From Brevibacterium oceani (GTDB lineage: Bacteria; Actinomycetota; Actinomycetes; Actinomycetales; Brevibacteriaceae), in contig NZ_JABKDE010000003.1 of assembly GCF_013623835.1 (NCBI RefSeq), forward strand, positions 496,001 to 560,000: a stretch of 64,000 nucleotides of DNA, given 5' to 3'. Position numbers and translations under genes: made by a program. The notes beneath the pieces are model-generated. The model did no database searches. It saw only the letters and a program-made list of their open reading frames with translations, and had not been told where the DNA came from. Below, piece by piece: positions 1 through 9,312 of this stretch (the first letter of the stretch is position 1; every line of letters starts with the position of its first letter).

Positions 1-180
1 AATATGCCCGCTCCCGGCTCCAAAGCGGAGAAGGAGATGCTCGAGCGCAAGGCTCGCAAGGGCAAGACAGTGAAGCAGAATGATATCAAGGGTGAGACCG
101 TTGCCGAGGAGGCCCCGAAGAAGAGCGGCCAGCGGCAGCAGCCTGTGAGCAAGAACCGCAAGAAGAACAAGAAGCGCTGA
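1..180 (+). CDS. yidC: YidC/Oxa1 membrane protein insertase, C-terminal end only
   Basis: The window opens inside this gene. The visible 59 codons encode a hydrophilic, very basic tail with many Lys and Arg residues, ending in KNRKKNKKR before TGA at 178-180. No membrane segment is present in the part seen. YidC inserts and folds inner-membrane proteins, and a basic C-terminal tail that contacts the ribosome is common in the family. The identity rests mainly on position: an 8-nt gap leads into khpB, and the yidC-khpB-rsmG-parAB order is conserved near the origin. The tail alone would not identify it. Confidence 0.8.
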   Translation, partial: NMPAPGSKAEKEMLERKARKGKTVKQNDIKGETVAEEAPKKSGQRQQPVSKNRKKNKKR

Positions 181-188
181 GGACGAAC

Positions 189-734
189 ATGACCGAAGAG
201 AAGATCGACGAGACCTCCGAGCAGACGCCGGAGGAGACCTCGACGAAGCCCAGCCGCGCCGAACTCCTCGAAGAAGAGGGCGAGATCGCCGCGGACTACC
301 TCGAAGAGCTGCTCGATCTGGCCGATATCGACGGTGACATCGACATCGACGTCGCCGACGGTCGCGCCCAGCTGTCCATCGTCTGCGAGGACGAGGAAGA
401 CACGAACCTCGGCACTCTCGTGGGCAAGGACGGACGCACCCTCGGTGCTCTGCAGGAGCTCAGCCGCCTGGCTGTGCAGACGCAGACCGGTCAGCGCTCC
501 TGGTTGATGCTCGATATCGACGGATTCCGCAACAACCGTCGTGAGGAGCTCATCAAGAAGGCGCAGCGCGCCATCGACGAAGTCAAGGACGGCGGTGAGG
601 AGTTCGCCTTCAAGCCGATGAACAGCTTCGAACGCAAGATCATCCACGATCAGGCGGCACGTGCCGGTCTGGTCTCCGAGTCCGAGGGAGAAGGCGACGG
701 TCGTCATGTCGTCATCCGGCCCGCCGATGACTGA
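189..734 (+). CDS. khpB: KhpB/Jag, KH and R3H domain RNA-binding protein
   Basis: A 181-aa protein with an acidic N-terminus, a KH domain with the GKDG loop near residues 79-82, and a C-terminal R3H domain (FERKIIH at about 147-153, with the Arg and His of the R3H signature). It lacks the long N-terminal Jag domain of Bacillus, as is usual in actinobacteria. The family binds RNA with KhpA and affects cell division and envelope synthesis in firmicutes; the role here is inferred. It lies 8 nt after yidC and overlaps the rsmG start by 8 nt, so the three genes are probably co-transcribed and translationally coupled. Confidence 0.93.
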   Translation: MTEEKIDETSEQTPEETSTKPSRAELLEEEGEIAADYLEELLDLADIDGDIDIDVADGRAQLSIVCEDEEDTNLGTLVGKDGRTLGALQELSRLAVQTQTGQRSWLMLDIDGFRNNRREELIKKAQRAIDEVKDGGEEFAFKPMNSFERKIIHDQAARAGLVSESEGEGDGRHVVIRPADD

Positions 735-1389
735 CCTGAACGAACCCGAATCCGATCTTCCCGAGATCGAAACGCCTCCCGCCGGCACCGAGGAGTACTT
801 CGGTGCGGCTTTCCCCGCGGCCCAGCGCTATGCCGAGCACCTGGCGACCACCGGCATCGAATGGGGCCTCATCGGCCCGCGTGAGGTCGACCGGCTGTGG
901 ACGAGGCACATCCTCAACTGCGCCGTGGTCGCCGAATACATCGACGACGGTGACGTCGTCGGTGATGTGGGCAGCGGTGCGGGTCTGCCTGGCATCCCGA
1001 TCGCATTGCTGCGCCCGGGGGCCAAGGTCGTGCTCATCGAGCCGATGGAACGTCGCGTCGAATGGCTGAGGATGGTCGTCGACGACCTGGGCCTGGAGAA
1101 TGTGCGGATCGTCCGAGCCCGCGTCGAAGAGCTCGTGGACGAGGAGATGTTCACGGTCGTCACCGCTCGCGCTGTCAAGGCGATGACGACTCTCATCGAA
1201 TGGACTCGCGAAGTCATCAGCCCCGGAGGACGGATCCTCGCTCTCAAGGGCGCTTCTGTCGAGGGTGAGCTGCTCAAAGCGAAGAAGCTGATCAAACGCT
1301 ATCGTCTGTCGCAGCCCACGGTTCACGTCGTCGATGGAGGCGGCCTCCTCGATGTCCCGAGTCGTGTCGTCGAGATCGTGAAGAAATAG
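727..1389 (+). CDS. rsmG: 16S rRNA (guanine-N7)-methyltransferase RsmG
   Basis: A 220-aa class I SAM-dependent methyltransferase. RLWTRHILN (about 56-64) and the SAM-binding loop DVGSGAGLPGI (about 80-90) are hallmark RsmG sequences; the family methylates G527 of 16S rRNA (E. coli numbering). I chose the ATG at 727, which sits in the end of khpB (ATGACTGA overlap). A longer in-frame start at 661 would place 22 more codons inside khpB. In other bacteria loss of RsmG gives low-level streptomycin resistance. It is followed 37 nt later by parA. Confidence 0.95.
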   Translation: MTDLNEPESDLPEIETPPAGTEEYFGAAFPAAQRYAEHLATTGIEWGLIGPREVDRLWTRHILNCAVVAEYIDDGDVVGDVGSGAGLPGIPIALLRPGAKVVLIEPMERRVEWLRMVVDDLGLENVRIVRARVEELVDEEMFTVVTARAVKAMTTLIEWTREVISPGGRILALKGASVEGELLKAKKLIKRYRLSQPTVHVVDGGGLLDVPSRVVEIVKK

Positions 1390-1426
1390 TACGAAGTAGA
1401 GTTGGTCTAGGCTGGATCAGAGTCTT

Positions 1427-2353
1427 GTGAAACCGATGGATGATGGAGTGCGCCCTATGCCGATCATGGACGAGTCGTCTCCCATTGGTGCCGCGATCGC
1501 CCGGGACAACCGGCGTGCGGATCGACTGTCGCAGACGACCTTCCCACGGCCGGACTCGACTCGGATCTTCACGATCGCGAACCAGAAGGGCGGCGTCGGG
1601 AAGACCACGACGGCGGTGAACATCGCAGCGGCCCTGGCCAATCAGGGTCTCAATGTGCTGCTCATCGACATCGATCCGCAGGGCAATGCGAGTACCGCAC
1701 TGGGGATCGACCACTATTCCGAGGTCACGAGCATCTACGATGTGCTCATCGACGACGTGCCGATGCGCGAAGCGGTCGCGCAGTGCCCGGATTTCGATAC
1801 GCTCAGATGTGTTCCGGCGACGATCGACCTCGCGGGCGCCGAGATCGAACTGGTGTCCCTGGTGGCCAGGGAACAGCGTCTGCAGCGTGCGCTGGGCATC
1901 TACCTCAGGGAAGAGGAGGAAGCCGGCCAGCGCGTCGACTATATCATCGTCGACTGCCCACCGAGTCTGGGCCTGCTGACCGTGAATGCCTTCGTGGCCG
2001 CCCGTGAGGTCCTCATTCCCATCCAGTGTGAGTACTACGCGCTGGAAGGCTTGAGCCAGCTTCTCAAGAACATCCAGCTCATTCAGAAGCATCTCAATCC
2101 TGAACTCGCGATCTCCACTATTCTGCTGACGATGTACGACGGCCGGACGAATCTCAGCGCGCAGGTGGCCGAGGACGTCCGCACACATTTCCCGGAGCAG
2201 GTGCTCGGAACCGCGATTCCTCGCTCGGTGAGGATCTCCGAAGCTCCGAGCTACGGGCAGACCGTCATCTCATATGACCCACACTCGAGCGGTGCACTCT
2301 CGTACCGTGAGGCCGCCGAGGAAATTGCGAATCGAGGAGTAAGTCGTGGCTGA
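1427..2353 (+). CDS. parA: Chromosome-partitioning ATPase ParA (Soj)
   Basis: A 308-aa deviant-Walker ATPase. KGGVGKTTT (about 54-62) carries the signature first lysine of the ParA/MinD family, and [10 protein letters not shown] is the later switch motif. ParA forms ATP-dependent dimers on DNA and pulls the ParB-bound origin. I used GTG at 1427; ATG at 1436 and 1457 are alternatives, and the first 45 residues before the conserved core are poorly conserved, so the start is uncertain. The stop codon overlaps the parB start, which implies coupled translation. Confidence 0.95.
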   Translation: MKPMDDGVRPMPIMDESSPIGAAIARDNRRADRLSQTTFPRPDSTRIFTIANQKGGVGKTTTAVNIAAALANQGLNVLLIDIDPQGNASTALGIDHYSEVTSIYDVLIDDVPMREAVAQCPDFDTLRCVPATIDLAGAEIELVSLVAREQRLQRALGIYLREEEEAGQRVDYIIVDCPPSLGLLTVNAFVAAREVLIPIQCEYYALEGLSQLLKNIQLIQKHLNPELAISTILLTMYDGRTNLSAQVAEDVRTHFPEQVLGTAIPRSVRISEAPSYGQTVISYDPHSSGALSYREAAEEIANRGVSRG

Positions 2354-4286
2354 ACGCAAGAAACGGGGTCTGGGTCGAGGACTCGGAGCTCTGATTCCAG
2401 ACGCGAACTCCAACGAGCGTCCTGTCGACGTCTTCTTCTCCGGAGGAGAGACGGAACGGGAGGGTGAGCAGACCCAGAAGAGTTCACGGACGGCACGCAA
2501 TGACCCGGCCGCGTCGATGCAGTCGTCCCGCCGTCGCAAGACCAAGGCGGGCTCTGGGCCGAAGACCGCGAACACCGAAGAGTCCACAGGTACGGCGGAC
2601 ACCGGAGCCGGTACGAAGTCCGGCGGTGCGACGAAGACGTCCACCGGCAATGCAAAGACCTCGGACTCGAATTCTGCCAAGGCGAGCTCGGCTTCGGCGA
2701 AGGCCGGTGCTTCGAAGGTCGGTTCAGCGAAGACCTCGAAGGCAGAGTCGATTTCTGCCAAGTCCGGCGCATCGAAAACCGCTGCATCGAAGAGCGGTAC
2801 GTCTCAGCCGGTGGGCGCGAAGGCGGGTGCAACGAAGTCGTCCGGTAAGTCCGCCGGCACTCAGGCAGCGAGTTCGAAGGCCAGCGGAACGAAGTCCTCC
2901 TCGTCCTCGACCAGAGCGGCTAACTCATCGACCTCTACGAAGGCGTCGGCAAAGGCGGGTTCTGCCAAGGCACCCTCAACGGGCTCTTCGCCGTCGAAGC
3001 CTTCTGAATTGGCCGAATCACCTGTCGAGCCCGAATCTGCGGCTCAGACGGCGCGCTCGGTCGATGATGGCATCAAGGGTGATCGTGAGGCGCGTACAGG
3101 CTCTGAGGCCGAGTCTGCGGCCGTTGCGGACGTCCTCGAGGACGTGCGTGAGACTCATCCTGGCGTGTTCACATCATCAGGTCACGACAACACCGATGAA
3201 GCAGCAACTGGTTCGTCGGAGGACGTCGGCGGCGTGGATACCAATGGAGCGGCACGCAAGAAAACTACTGATGTAGTGTCATCTGGCGGTGGCCGGAGCC
3301 CCGAGACCGCGCCTGCCGCTGAAGCGCCGGTGGCTGCGACTCCTGCTGACTCGGTCCCAGGTGTCGGTGAATCCGGCAAAGACGACGAAACCGGCGATAT
3401 TGATGAAGCCGACGACAGTTCGGCAAGCGATTCAACAGACTCTGATCAGGCTTATGCCGGTGTTGAGTCGATCCCGGACACGGAATTCGGTGAGATCGAA
3501 GTCGATCTCATCGATGCGAACCCGCGGCAGCCCCGTACGGTCTTCGACGAAGATCTGCTCGCCGAACTCGTCCACAGCATTCGCGAGATCGGCGTCCTGC
3601 AGCCCGTTGTCGTTCGCCAGAAGCCGAGCGATCGGAGCCGCTTCGAACTCATCATGGGTGAGCGGCGTCTGCGCGCTACGAAGGATGCGGGTCTGTCAAC
3701 GATCCCCGCGATCATTCGCTACGTCGAAGACACCGATCTTCTCCGCGACGCGCTTCTTGAGAACCTTCACCGCGCAGAGTTGAATCCCTTGGAAGAGGCT
3801 GCGGCATACGGACAGCTGCTCGAGGACTTCGGCTGCACTCAGGAGGAGCTGTCCGAACGTATCGGACGATCACGTCCGCAGATCTCCAATACTCTTCGTC
3901 TTCTGCGTCTGCCTCCATTGGTTCAGCGTCGAGTTGCGGCCGGCGTTATTTCGGCCGGTCATGCGAGGGCCATCCTTGGTCTGCGGGACCCGGAGCATAT
4001 GGAAGTTCTGGCGCAGAGGATTGTAGCAGAGGGACTTTCGGTCAGGGCATCCGAAGAAGCGGTCGTCCTGCTCAATCGCGGTGATTCGATCAATGTTTCA
4101 CGTGCAACATCGAAGGTTGCTCCTGAATTCTTAGCAGTGGCGGAGCGTCTCGGGGACCGTCTGGATACGAAGGTGAACATCTCCGTCGGTAAGAAGAAGG
4201 GCAAGCTGAGCGTCGAGTTTGCGAATCAGGAGGATCTCGACCGCATTCTCGGCCTGTTGGGAATCAGCGAGGCTGCTAGCGAATAA
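2346..4286 (+). CDS. parB: Chromosome-partitioning protein ParB with long disordered insert
   Basis: A 646-aa protein starting at GTG 2346, overlapping parA by 8 nt. The N-terminal ParA-contact peptide [11 protein letters not shown] (about 8-18) is followed by some 350 residues of Ser/Ala/Lys/Thr/Gly-rich low-complexity sequence with AKAGSAK-like repeats that turns acidic towards its end. The conserved CTPase domain begins near residue 373, with GERRLRA at about 438 and ENLHRAELN after it. A helix-turn-helix that reads parS lies near 496, and the C-terminal dimer domain ends the protein. Typical ParB proteins have 280-380 residues. One near-match parS site lies inside the gene, and a strong terminator follows. 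Confidence 0.95.
   Translation: MAERKKRGLGRGLGALIPDANSNERPVDVFFSGGETEREGEQTQKSSRTARNDPAASMQSSRRRKTKAGSGPKTANTEESTGTADTGAGTKSGGATKTSTGNAKTSDSNSAKASSASAKAGASKVGSAKTSKAESISAKSGASKTAASKSGTSQPVGAKAGATKSSGKSAGTQAASSKASGTKSSSSSTRAANSSTSTKASAKAGSAKAPSTGSSPSKPSELAESPVEPESAAQTARSVDDGIKGDREARTGSEAESAAVADVLEDVRETHPGVFTSSGHDNTDEAATGSSEDVGGVDTNGAARKKTTDVVSSGGGRSPETAPAAEAPVAATPADSVPGVGESGKDDETGDIDEADDSSASDSTDSDQAYAGVESIPDTEFGEIEVDLIDANPRQPRTVFDEDLLAELVHSIREIGVLQPVVVRQKPSDRSRFELIMGERRLRATKDAGLSTIPAIIRYVEDTDLLRDALLENLHRAELNPLEEAAAYGQLLEDFGCTQEELSERIGRSRPQISNTLRLLRLPPLVQRRVAAGVISAGHARAILGLRDPEHMEVLAQRIVAEGLSVRASEEAVVLLNRGDSINVSRATSKVAPEFLAVAERLGDRLDTKVNISVGKKKGKLSVEFANQEDLDRILGLLGISEAASE
4094..4109. promoter_or_regulatory. 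parS: parS-like site inside parB (one mismatch)
   Basis: TGTTTCACGTGCAACA differs at one position from the canonical 16-bp ParB-binding site TGTTTCACGTGAAACA. It lies within the 3' part of parB, a usual place for a parS site. Because the parB reading frame constrains it, chance is not excluded. Confidence 0.65.
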
Positions 4287-4318
4287 GAGTCTTTGAGTTC
4301 CTGATCGTTTCGAGCTCG

Positions 4319-4358
4319 GAACCCCGGCGATTTTGTTCGCCGGGGTTCTCTTCTTTTC
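4319..4358 (+). terminator. Rho-independent terminator of the parAB operon
   Basis: A perfect 12-bp stem, GAACCCCGGCGA (4319-4330) paired with TCGCCGGGGTTC (4337-4348), has a 6-nt loop and is followed by the T-rich tail TCTTCTTTTC. It sits 32 nt after the parB stop. Confidence 0.93.
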
Positions 4359-4439
4359 GCACGACGAGCGCAGTATGCATCCGGATATGCAATATGGCGT
4401 TGGGGTGGGGTCCCGCTCGGTCGTCCTCGCGTCTCTTGG

Positions 4440-4455
4440 CGTTTCACGTGTAACA
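4440..4455. promoter_or_regulatory. parS: parS-like site (one mismatch in core)
   Basis: CGTTTCACGTGTAACA matches the 14-bp core GTTTCACGTGAAAC at 13 positions. It lies downstream of the parB terminator and outside any coding constraint. Confidence 0.75.
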
Positions 4456-4555
4456 TTTCGGACTGAACTCCACGGCGTCGGCCCGATGCGCGCTCTTCTT
4501 CCAGTAGAAGAACCGCGATCCGCTTGTAGCTTCCAGGTAAGCGATAACTGTCACG

Positions 4556-4569
4556 GTTTCACGTGAAAC
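4556..4569. promoter_or_regulatory. parS: parS site (perfect core)
   Basis: Perfect palindrome GTTTCACGTGAAAC, the ParB-binding core. First perfect copy after parB. Confidence 0.95.
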
Positions 4570-4938
4570 ATAGTTTCTGGTCAAATCTCCGGCCATGAAG
4601 TTGCATTATATGTTCACATAGCAGCTGGTTGACGGCCGCATTTCGTGGTAATTGAGCGTTGTCGAAGCTCCAGCCGGTTCGCGATTCGACATCAGGCGCC
4701 TGTCATTGCAAATCGGTAGGTGGTTGTCTTATGAGAGGTGCAAGCGTTCGTCTGCAGATGGCACCTCGTTCTGACGTATCGTCCTACAAGACTCTTCGAA
4801 CGAATTGCTAAAGGGGACGCGTCGGTAGTGTGCCAGCTTTGAATTATCGTGCCCGAAGGGTGCGTCCAAGGGTCTTCTATCGCGTCCAATATTGTGGGCT
4901 AATGAGTCGCTGATGAGTCCATATACAGAGCCCAAACG

Positions 4939-4952
4939 GTTTCACGTGAAAC
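4939..4952. promoter_or_regulatory. parS: parS site (perfect core)
   Basis: Perfect GTTTCACGTGAAAC core, with the same flanks (G before, A after) as the copy at 4556. Confidence 0.95.
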
Positions 4953-5083
4953 ATTCCTTAGCCGCGCAAATTTCGCTTGTTCGGGTGTCTTTGGAATCCC
5001 CCAATCGATGCGGAGCCGCAACCGGGTTGATTGAAGTTTTTCCTGCAACAGGTTCGACGTTCGGTTCTCTCAGCTTTGCACTC

Positions 5084-5097
5084 GTTTCACGTGAAAC
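5084..5097. promoter_or_regulatory. parS: parS site (perfect core)
   Basis: Perfect GTTTCACGTGAAAC core in non-coding sequence. Confidence 0.95.
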
Positions 5098-5500
5098 GGG
5101 ATCAGCCGTGGCTATAAGGACGATGTTTGGTCGGTTCGACGTCTTTCATACGTTGTATGTGCAGTATTCGCAATATCTTGCTGAGAGTACGCGTCGGACC
5201 TGACTGGGAAGACCATTACGACGATCGTATAGGAGAACGAGGCTGGCTCAGTGAGTTGGCGCTAAGCACTTTGTGTCCGTATCGGTTGGTCTCCGGACAC
5301 AACCAGATGACGAACCGATATCAGAGGGGGCATATTGACTAGCGTTTATGGTCTCAGCTGCTTCATCAGAGCGGCTCTACAGTATGACGAATGGACCGCG
5401 CTCGTGTGGTGACGCTCGGTCAAGATCGGTCTTAAGCTTCATCCGGATGGTATTGAATGTGGCACCAGGTGTTGCAGTCAGGGTCGTCTTCGGATCTGTA

Positions 5501-5514
5501 GTTTCACGTGAAAC
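5501..5514. promoter_or_regulatory. parS: parS site (perfect core)
   Basis: Perfect GTTTCACGTGAAAC core in non-coding sequence. A much weaker look-alike with three mismatches follows at 5623-5636. Confidence 0.95.
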
Positions 5515-5839
5515 ATGCGCGCGCTCCTTCACAGGTTGGCCAGCACATGTGAACGTGGAGGGTGGTACTGAACGGACTGAAATACACCACACGCAACCGG
5601 AAGACCGCGTCGTGAGCTACTCGCTCCACGTGCAACTTGTTCCTCGGGAGCCGTCGGTTGTGATGCTGGTGGGTGACAGTACGTGGACTAGAGATCTAAA
5701 TCTACCTGGTGGTCGGATCGGACGGCAGCTCGACGATATCAATTGTTAAGGCCGCAGTACTGGGAGCCCCCCCGGCAGCCTGATATCCGACTCCGCGCCA
5801 GAAGGAGCCCACGCCGAAGTTCAAGCGGGGTGGTTCTGT

Positions 5840-5853
5840 GTTCCACGTGAAAC
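5840..5853. promoter_or_regulatory. parS: parS-like site (one mismatch)
   Basis: GTTCCACGTGAAAC has one mismatch to the core. Its flanks complete the TG...CA ends of the 16-bp consensus (5839-5854). Confidence 0.8.
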
Positions 5854-6082
5854 ATTCCCCCGTGGTACACTCTCCCGGTAGCTGATGCTGGCCGCGAGCC
5901 ATGATCTGCGATCGTGACATCTGCTCGTTGGCGGATAGGGCCGTATGACGGACTAGGAGCGGAAAGGCCGATTGAAAGCGACCACCACTCTCTGTAGAGA
6001 AGTATATGTGAGCTAATGAATGATCGATATACACCCTGGACGAGGGGCACCATCTAACTGAACGAGATTTGGACTGAAGTCC

Positions 6083-6096
6083 GTTTCACGTGAAAC
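6083..6096. promoter_or_regulatory. parS: parS site (perfect core)
   Basis: Perfect GTTTCACGTGAAAC core in non-coding sequence. Confidence 0.95.
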
Positions 6097-6269
6097 GGCA
6101 GTAACGAAGCAATGGATCCTTCGGCGGCAACAGAGGCTCGACACAATTGGCGCTGGGTGAGCGCACCAATGATGTATGTGTGTTGACATCGGAGTGGGAT
6201 TCGGTATCCGCTCCAAGCGCGGCAAAGGTGGATGTCCAACGTGCGTTGGCATGGCAAGTGCTACAGACT

Positions 6270-6283
6270 GTTTCACGTGAAAC
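6270..6283. promoter_or_regulatory. parS: parS site (perfect core)
   Basis: Perfect GTTTCACGTGAAAC core; the last copy before the cwlM-like gene, about 2 kb from the parB stop. Confidence 0.95.
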
Positions 6284-6598
6284 ACGGGCAGAAAGACGAA
6301 CTGGCCATCTCACCTTGGGGTCTCTGGCTCTGGGTCTGATTGTTCGTAACACTGAGCGCCGAAGTGGAAGTAGCAGAATATATCAGTTGAGAACCGGATG
6401 GAAGTCGGTGGCGCGTGTAGATCAGATCGAGTTCGTGAATGAGTTGAAGCGGGCAGTGTGAGTGCCGAAGCCAGTTAGCTGTCGTCGATAGCGGAGGTCT
6501 TCGGGCCTGTGGCCATAGCGGTATCAGCACAACGCGAAATTCTGGTATTGAGCTGTGATCGCCCCGTCTGGCTGGGAGAGAGCCGAATGGAAGAAGGT

Positions 6599-7735
6599 TC
6601 AGCCGAAGGCCTTGATCTCTTCAAGGCTGAGTGTACCGGTCTGAGGATCCTTATCCTCAAGAATGTAGAGACGCTGTAACCCGACCGCAATTCCGTCCGC
6701 AATGGAATCACGAATATTCGGATCCTGTAGGCGATCCCGATCATCTTCGTTCGTGAGGTAGCCGGTCACGACGTGGATCTTCGGTGTCTTCAGACGCTTG
6801 AGCGATGACCACGTACGGGCATGAGCCCGGCAGTCCAACATGCCGGTCCTTGCGACGACCTCCCCTTGGATGAGTTCTGCAAGCTTCTGCCCGGTCGGAG
6901 AGTTCAGGTCGGACTTGCGTTCATGTCCGAAATAGAAGGTTGCGATACCGTTGGCATCCTTTGACTTACTGACATCGGCCGTCACTGTGATGACAGCAGA
7001 AGCGCCAAGACCATCGGCCCTGTTGACTTCGGCGGCATCGCCCTCGAGCAAGATCGCCCCGGCGCCGATCGCCTCAAGACGGCCGACAAGGCGATTTGCT
7101 ATATCGGAAGTGACCTGACGCTCGAGTTCGGACTGCTCCTCGGTCATTGGAAGAGTCTCGAAATCTACAACTGTAGTTGCTGCCTCGATGACAAAGGTTC
7201 GCCCCACGAGAGACGTGCCGGAGGCTGCTACTCGGGCGCGTTCCTGGAGGGCGAAGAGATTGCCGGTGTCTTGGTTGCGATCGATGGCGGCGAGTCCACG
7301 CAGGGTCTGGGGTCCCGTGACACCGTCGACCTTCGTGCCCAGGCTCATCTGGAGTTCCTTGACCGCGGCTTCGGTGAGGGCGGCGTATTCGGAGTCGATG
7401 CGGCCCGGATAGAACCCGAGCCCGGCCAGTTGGGTCTGGAGGCGGACGACATCGTCGCCTGTGAGGACCCTGACGGGGTCAAAACGGAGGACACGATCAC
7501 CTAGCTGGAATCGCGCCTGGTCCAGCTCTGAGAACGTCTCAGGGCCGAGCACACCGTCGCAGAGAATTCCTCTGTCCTGTTGGAACTGTCGTACTCCGAG
7601 TTCGAAAGCTCGATCGAAATCGGCCGATGCGACGTCCCCGACACTGAGTCCCAGCCGGGCCATCTGTGATTTGAGGGTGGGCAGCATCTCGGAAATGTCG
7701 CCACGCGAATAGCGTGGTTGGTTTGTATTCGTCAA
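6599..7735 (-). CDS. cwlM: CwlM-like protein: two peptidoglycan-binding domains plus degenerate amidase_3 domain
   Basis: A 378-aa protein with no signal peptide. Two PG_binding_1-type repeats occupy about residues 1-165 (each ending in DGVxGPxT), followed by an amidase_3-like fold from about 180. The usual metal-ligand motif DPGHGG is replaced by a VIEAA stretch, and the catalytic Glu of the late VE-G-LTN motif reads VVTGYLTN, so hydrolase activity is doubtful. In mycobacteria cytoplasmic CwlM is a phosphorylation-dependent activator of MurA rather than an enzyme. Position beside trxA-trxB matches Mycobacterium. The start is TTG at 7735; no strong ribosome-binding site is seen, so the start is uncertain. 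Confidence 0.85.
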   Translation of the reverse strand: MTNTNQPRYSRGDISEMLPTLKSQMARLGLSVGDVASADFDRAFELGVRQFQQDRGILCDGVLGPETFSELDQARFQLGDRVLRFDPVRVLTGDDVVRLQTQLAGLGFYPGRIDSEYAALTEAAVKELQMSLGTKVDGVTGPQTLRGLAAIDRNQDTGNLFALQERARVAASGTSLVGRTFVIEAATTVVDFETLPMTEEQSELERQVTSDIANRLVGRLEAIGAGAILLEGDAAEVNRADGLGASAVITVTADVSKSKDANGIATFYFGHERKSDLNSPTGQKLAELIQGEVVARTGMLDCRAHARTWSSLKRLKTPKIHVVTGYLTNEDDRDRLQDPNIRDSIADGIAVGLQRLYILEDKDPQTGTLSLEEIKAFG

Positions 7736-7812
7736 TGCGTTGCCAATCGTGTGTGAAACGGGTCGAGGGTCGGTGTGCTGGTGCAGGTGTATGCGTGCAG
7801 GTGCAGATACGC

Positions 7813-7848
7813 CTAAGGCGCCTGTTGATACTACAACAGGCGCCTTAG
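7813..7848 (-). terminator. Hairpin after trxA
   Basis: A perfect 15-bp stem (CTAAGGCGCCTGTTG at 7813-7827 against 7834-7848) with a 6-nt loop lies 7 nt beyond the trxA stop. It lacks a T-tract on the minus strand, so it may end or attenuate transcription between trxA and cwlM, or protect the trxBA transcript end. Confidence 0.75.
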
Positions 7849-7855
7849 AGATCGA

Positions 7856-8173
7856 TCAGATGAAGTCGGAGAGCTCATCTTCGAGGGCAGGCTTCGGTCG
7901 TGCACCGATGATGGTCTTGGCGACTTCCCCGTCCTTGAAGACGTAGAGGGCCGGGATCGAGGTGATTCCGTAGGTGCTTGCGGTCTCAAGGTTCTCGTCG
8001 GTGTTGACCTTGACGACATTGAGCTTATCGGCGTTCTCCTCCGCGATCTGGTCGACGATCGGGCTGACCATGCGGCAGGGTCCGCACCAGGGTGCCCAGA
8101 AATCGACGAGCACGGGCTTATCGGACTTCAGAACGGTCTCTTCGAACGTGGCGTCAGTGACTTCTGTCGACAT
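7856..8173 (-). CDS. trxA: Thioredoxin
   Basis: A 105-aa single-domain thioredoxin with the canonical WCGPC active site at residues 29-33 and the cis-proline segment TSIPAL. It is a cytoplasmic disulfide reductant recycled by the thioredoxin reductase encoded just upstream (90-nt gap). The ATG at 8173 is preceded by an AAAGGCTGCTC-type leader. The trxB-trxA pair with a SigR-type promoter indicates thiol-oxidative-stress control. Confidence 0.96.
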   Translation of the reverse strand: MSTEVTDATFEETVLKSDKPVLVDFWAPWCGPCRMVSPIVDQIAEENADKLNVVKVNTDENLETASTYGITSIPALYVFKDGEVAKTIIGARPKPALEDELSDFI

Positions 8174-8262
8174 GAGCAGCCTTTCTCTTCAGGAGCGGTT
8201 TTCTCTATCAGGAACAGTGGGTCTGTCGGTTTCATTCCCCACTCGCCCGTGGGCGGTGGTGG

Positions 8263-9237
8263 TCAGGACCCGACGGGAGCGGCCTCGGCTATCGCGGGCT
8301 TCTGTGCCGCCTCGAGGTCTGCGAGGTAGTGTTCGGCATCGAGAGCTGCAGAGCACCCGGATCCGGCCGCAGTGATGGCCTGACGGTAGACCGAGTCAAT
8401 GACATCTCCGGCGGCGAAGACACCTTCGACCGAGGTCTTCGACGAGCGTCCATCCACGCGGAGGTAACCGTCGGCGCGGAGGTCGAGCTGATCGGCAAAC
8501 AGGCTGGTGCGCGGATCCGATCCGATAGCCACGAACATGCCTGTGACCGGCAGTTCCGAGGTCTCGCCTGTGACGGTGTTGCGGATGGTCAGTCCCGTGA
8601 GCGAATCCTCACCGTGGACCTCGGCGACCTCACTGTCGAAAAGGAACTCGAGCTTCTCGTCGGCCCTGGCCCGATCCTGCAGCGCCTGCGACGCGCGCAG
8701 CTCCTGGCGACGGTGGACCAGAGTGACCTTCGAGGCGAAACGGGTGAGGAATGTTGCTTCCTCGAGAGCGGAGTCGCCACCACCGATGACGGCGATGTGC
8801 TGGTCGCGGAAGAAGAATCCGTCGCAGGTGGCACACCAGCTGACTCCGTGGCCGGAGAGCTGCTTCTCGTTCGGCAGACCCAGCTCGCGATAGGCCGAAC
8901 CGGTCGCGAGGATGACGGCCTTCGCCGTGTAGCGGGCGCCCAGTGCGGTTTCGATCTCGTGCGCGCCGGGGTTGAGCCTGAGACTCGAGACATCGTCGTA
9001 GATCACTTCGGCGCCGAACTTCTCGGCCTGCTCACGCATGCTCTCCATGAGTTCCGGGCCCTGCACCCCTGCGGGGAATCCGGGGAAGTTCTCCACATCG
9101 GTGGTGTTCATGAGTTCGCCGCCTGCGGTCACCGATCCGGCGATCACCACGGGTGAGAGGTTCGCACGCGCTGCGTAGACAGCTGCGGTGTAGCCGGCCG
9201 GCCCCGACCCGATGATCACCAGTTGAGTATCAGTCAT
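8263..9237 (-). CDS. trxB: Thioredoxin-disulfide reductase
   Basis: A 324-aa flavoprotein. It has an FAD-binding GSGPAG near residues 10-15, the redox motif CATC at 135-138, an NADPH-binding GGGDSALEEA further on, and the C-terminal FAD contact GVFAAGD. It transfers electrons from NADPH to thioredoxin. Length and motif order match the low-molecular-weight bacterial class. ATG at 9237. First gene of a trxB-trxA unit behind a GGAAT-N18-GTT promoter. Confidence 0.97.
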   Translation of the reverse strand: MTDTQLVIIGSGPAGYTAAVYAARANLSPVVIAGSVTAGGELMNTTDVENFPGFPAGVQGPELMESMREQAEKFGAEVIYDDVSSLRLNPGAHEIETALGARYTAKAVILATGSAYRELGLPNEKQLSGHGVSWCATCDGFFFRDQHIAVIGGGDSALEEATFLTRFASKVTLVHRRQELRASQALQDRARADEKLEFLFDSEVAEVHGEDSLTGLTIRNTVTGETSELPVTGMFVAIGSDPRTSLFADQLDLRADGYLRVDGRSSKTSVEGVFAAGDVIDSVYRQAITAAGSGCSAALDAEHYLADLEAAQKPAIAEAAPVGS

Positions 9238-9312
9238 GTGAAAAGATCCCTGTTTCTGCTTGCTGTGCCCGGCGCGTCACGGCGTGTCGCGCGGAATGAC
9301 ATTCGTACCTAT

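Larger units (their letters stand above)
4287..6598. other. Gene-free parS field (probable centromere)
   Basis: About 2.3 kb between parB and cwlM. I see no credible gene: open frames are short, overlap one another and lack recognisable motifs or good ribosome-binding sites. The base composition is visibly more AT-rich than the flanking genes. The stretch holds six perfect 14-bp parS cores plus one-mismatch and degenerate copies, listed separately, spaced from about 130 to 570 bp. Inferred role: ParB loading zone that nucleates the origin partition complex. Promoters or small RNAs could be present but I cannot identify any. Confidence 0.85.

Noticed and set aside
5623..5636. GCTCCACGTGCAAC as another parS site
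   Set aside because: Three mismatches to the 14-bp core; it may be decayed but I cannot support binding.
4333..6530. Several open frames of 60-130 codons in the parS field
   Set aside because: They overlap on both strands, contain parS sites, and lack ribosome-binding sites and family motifs.
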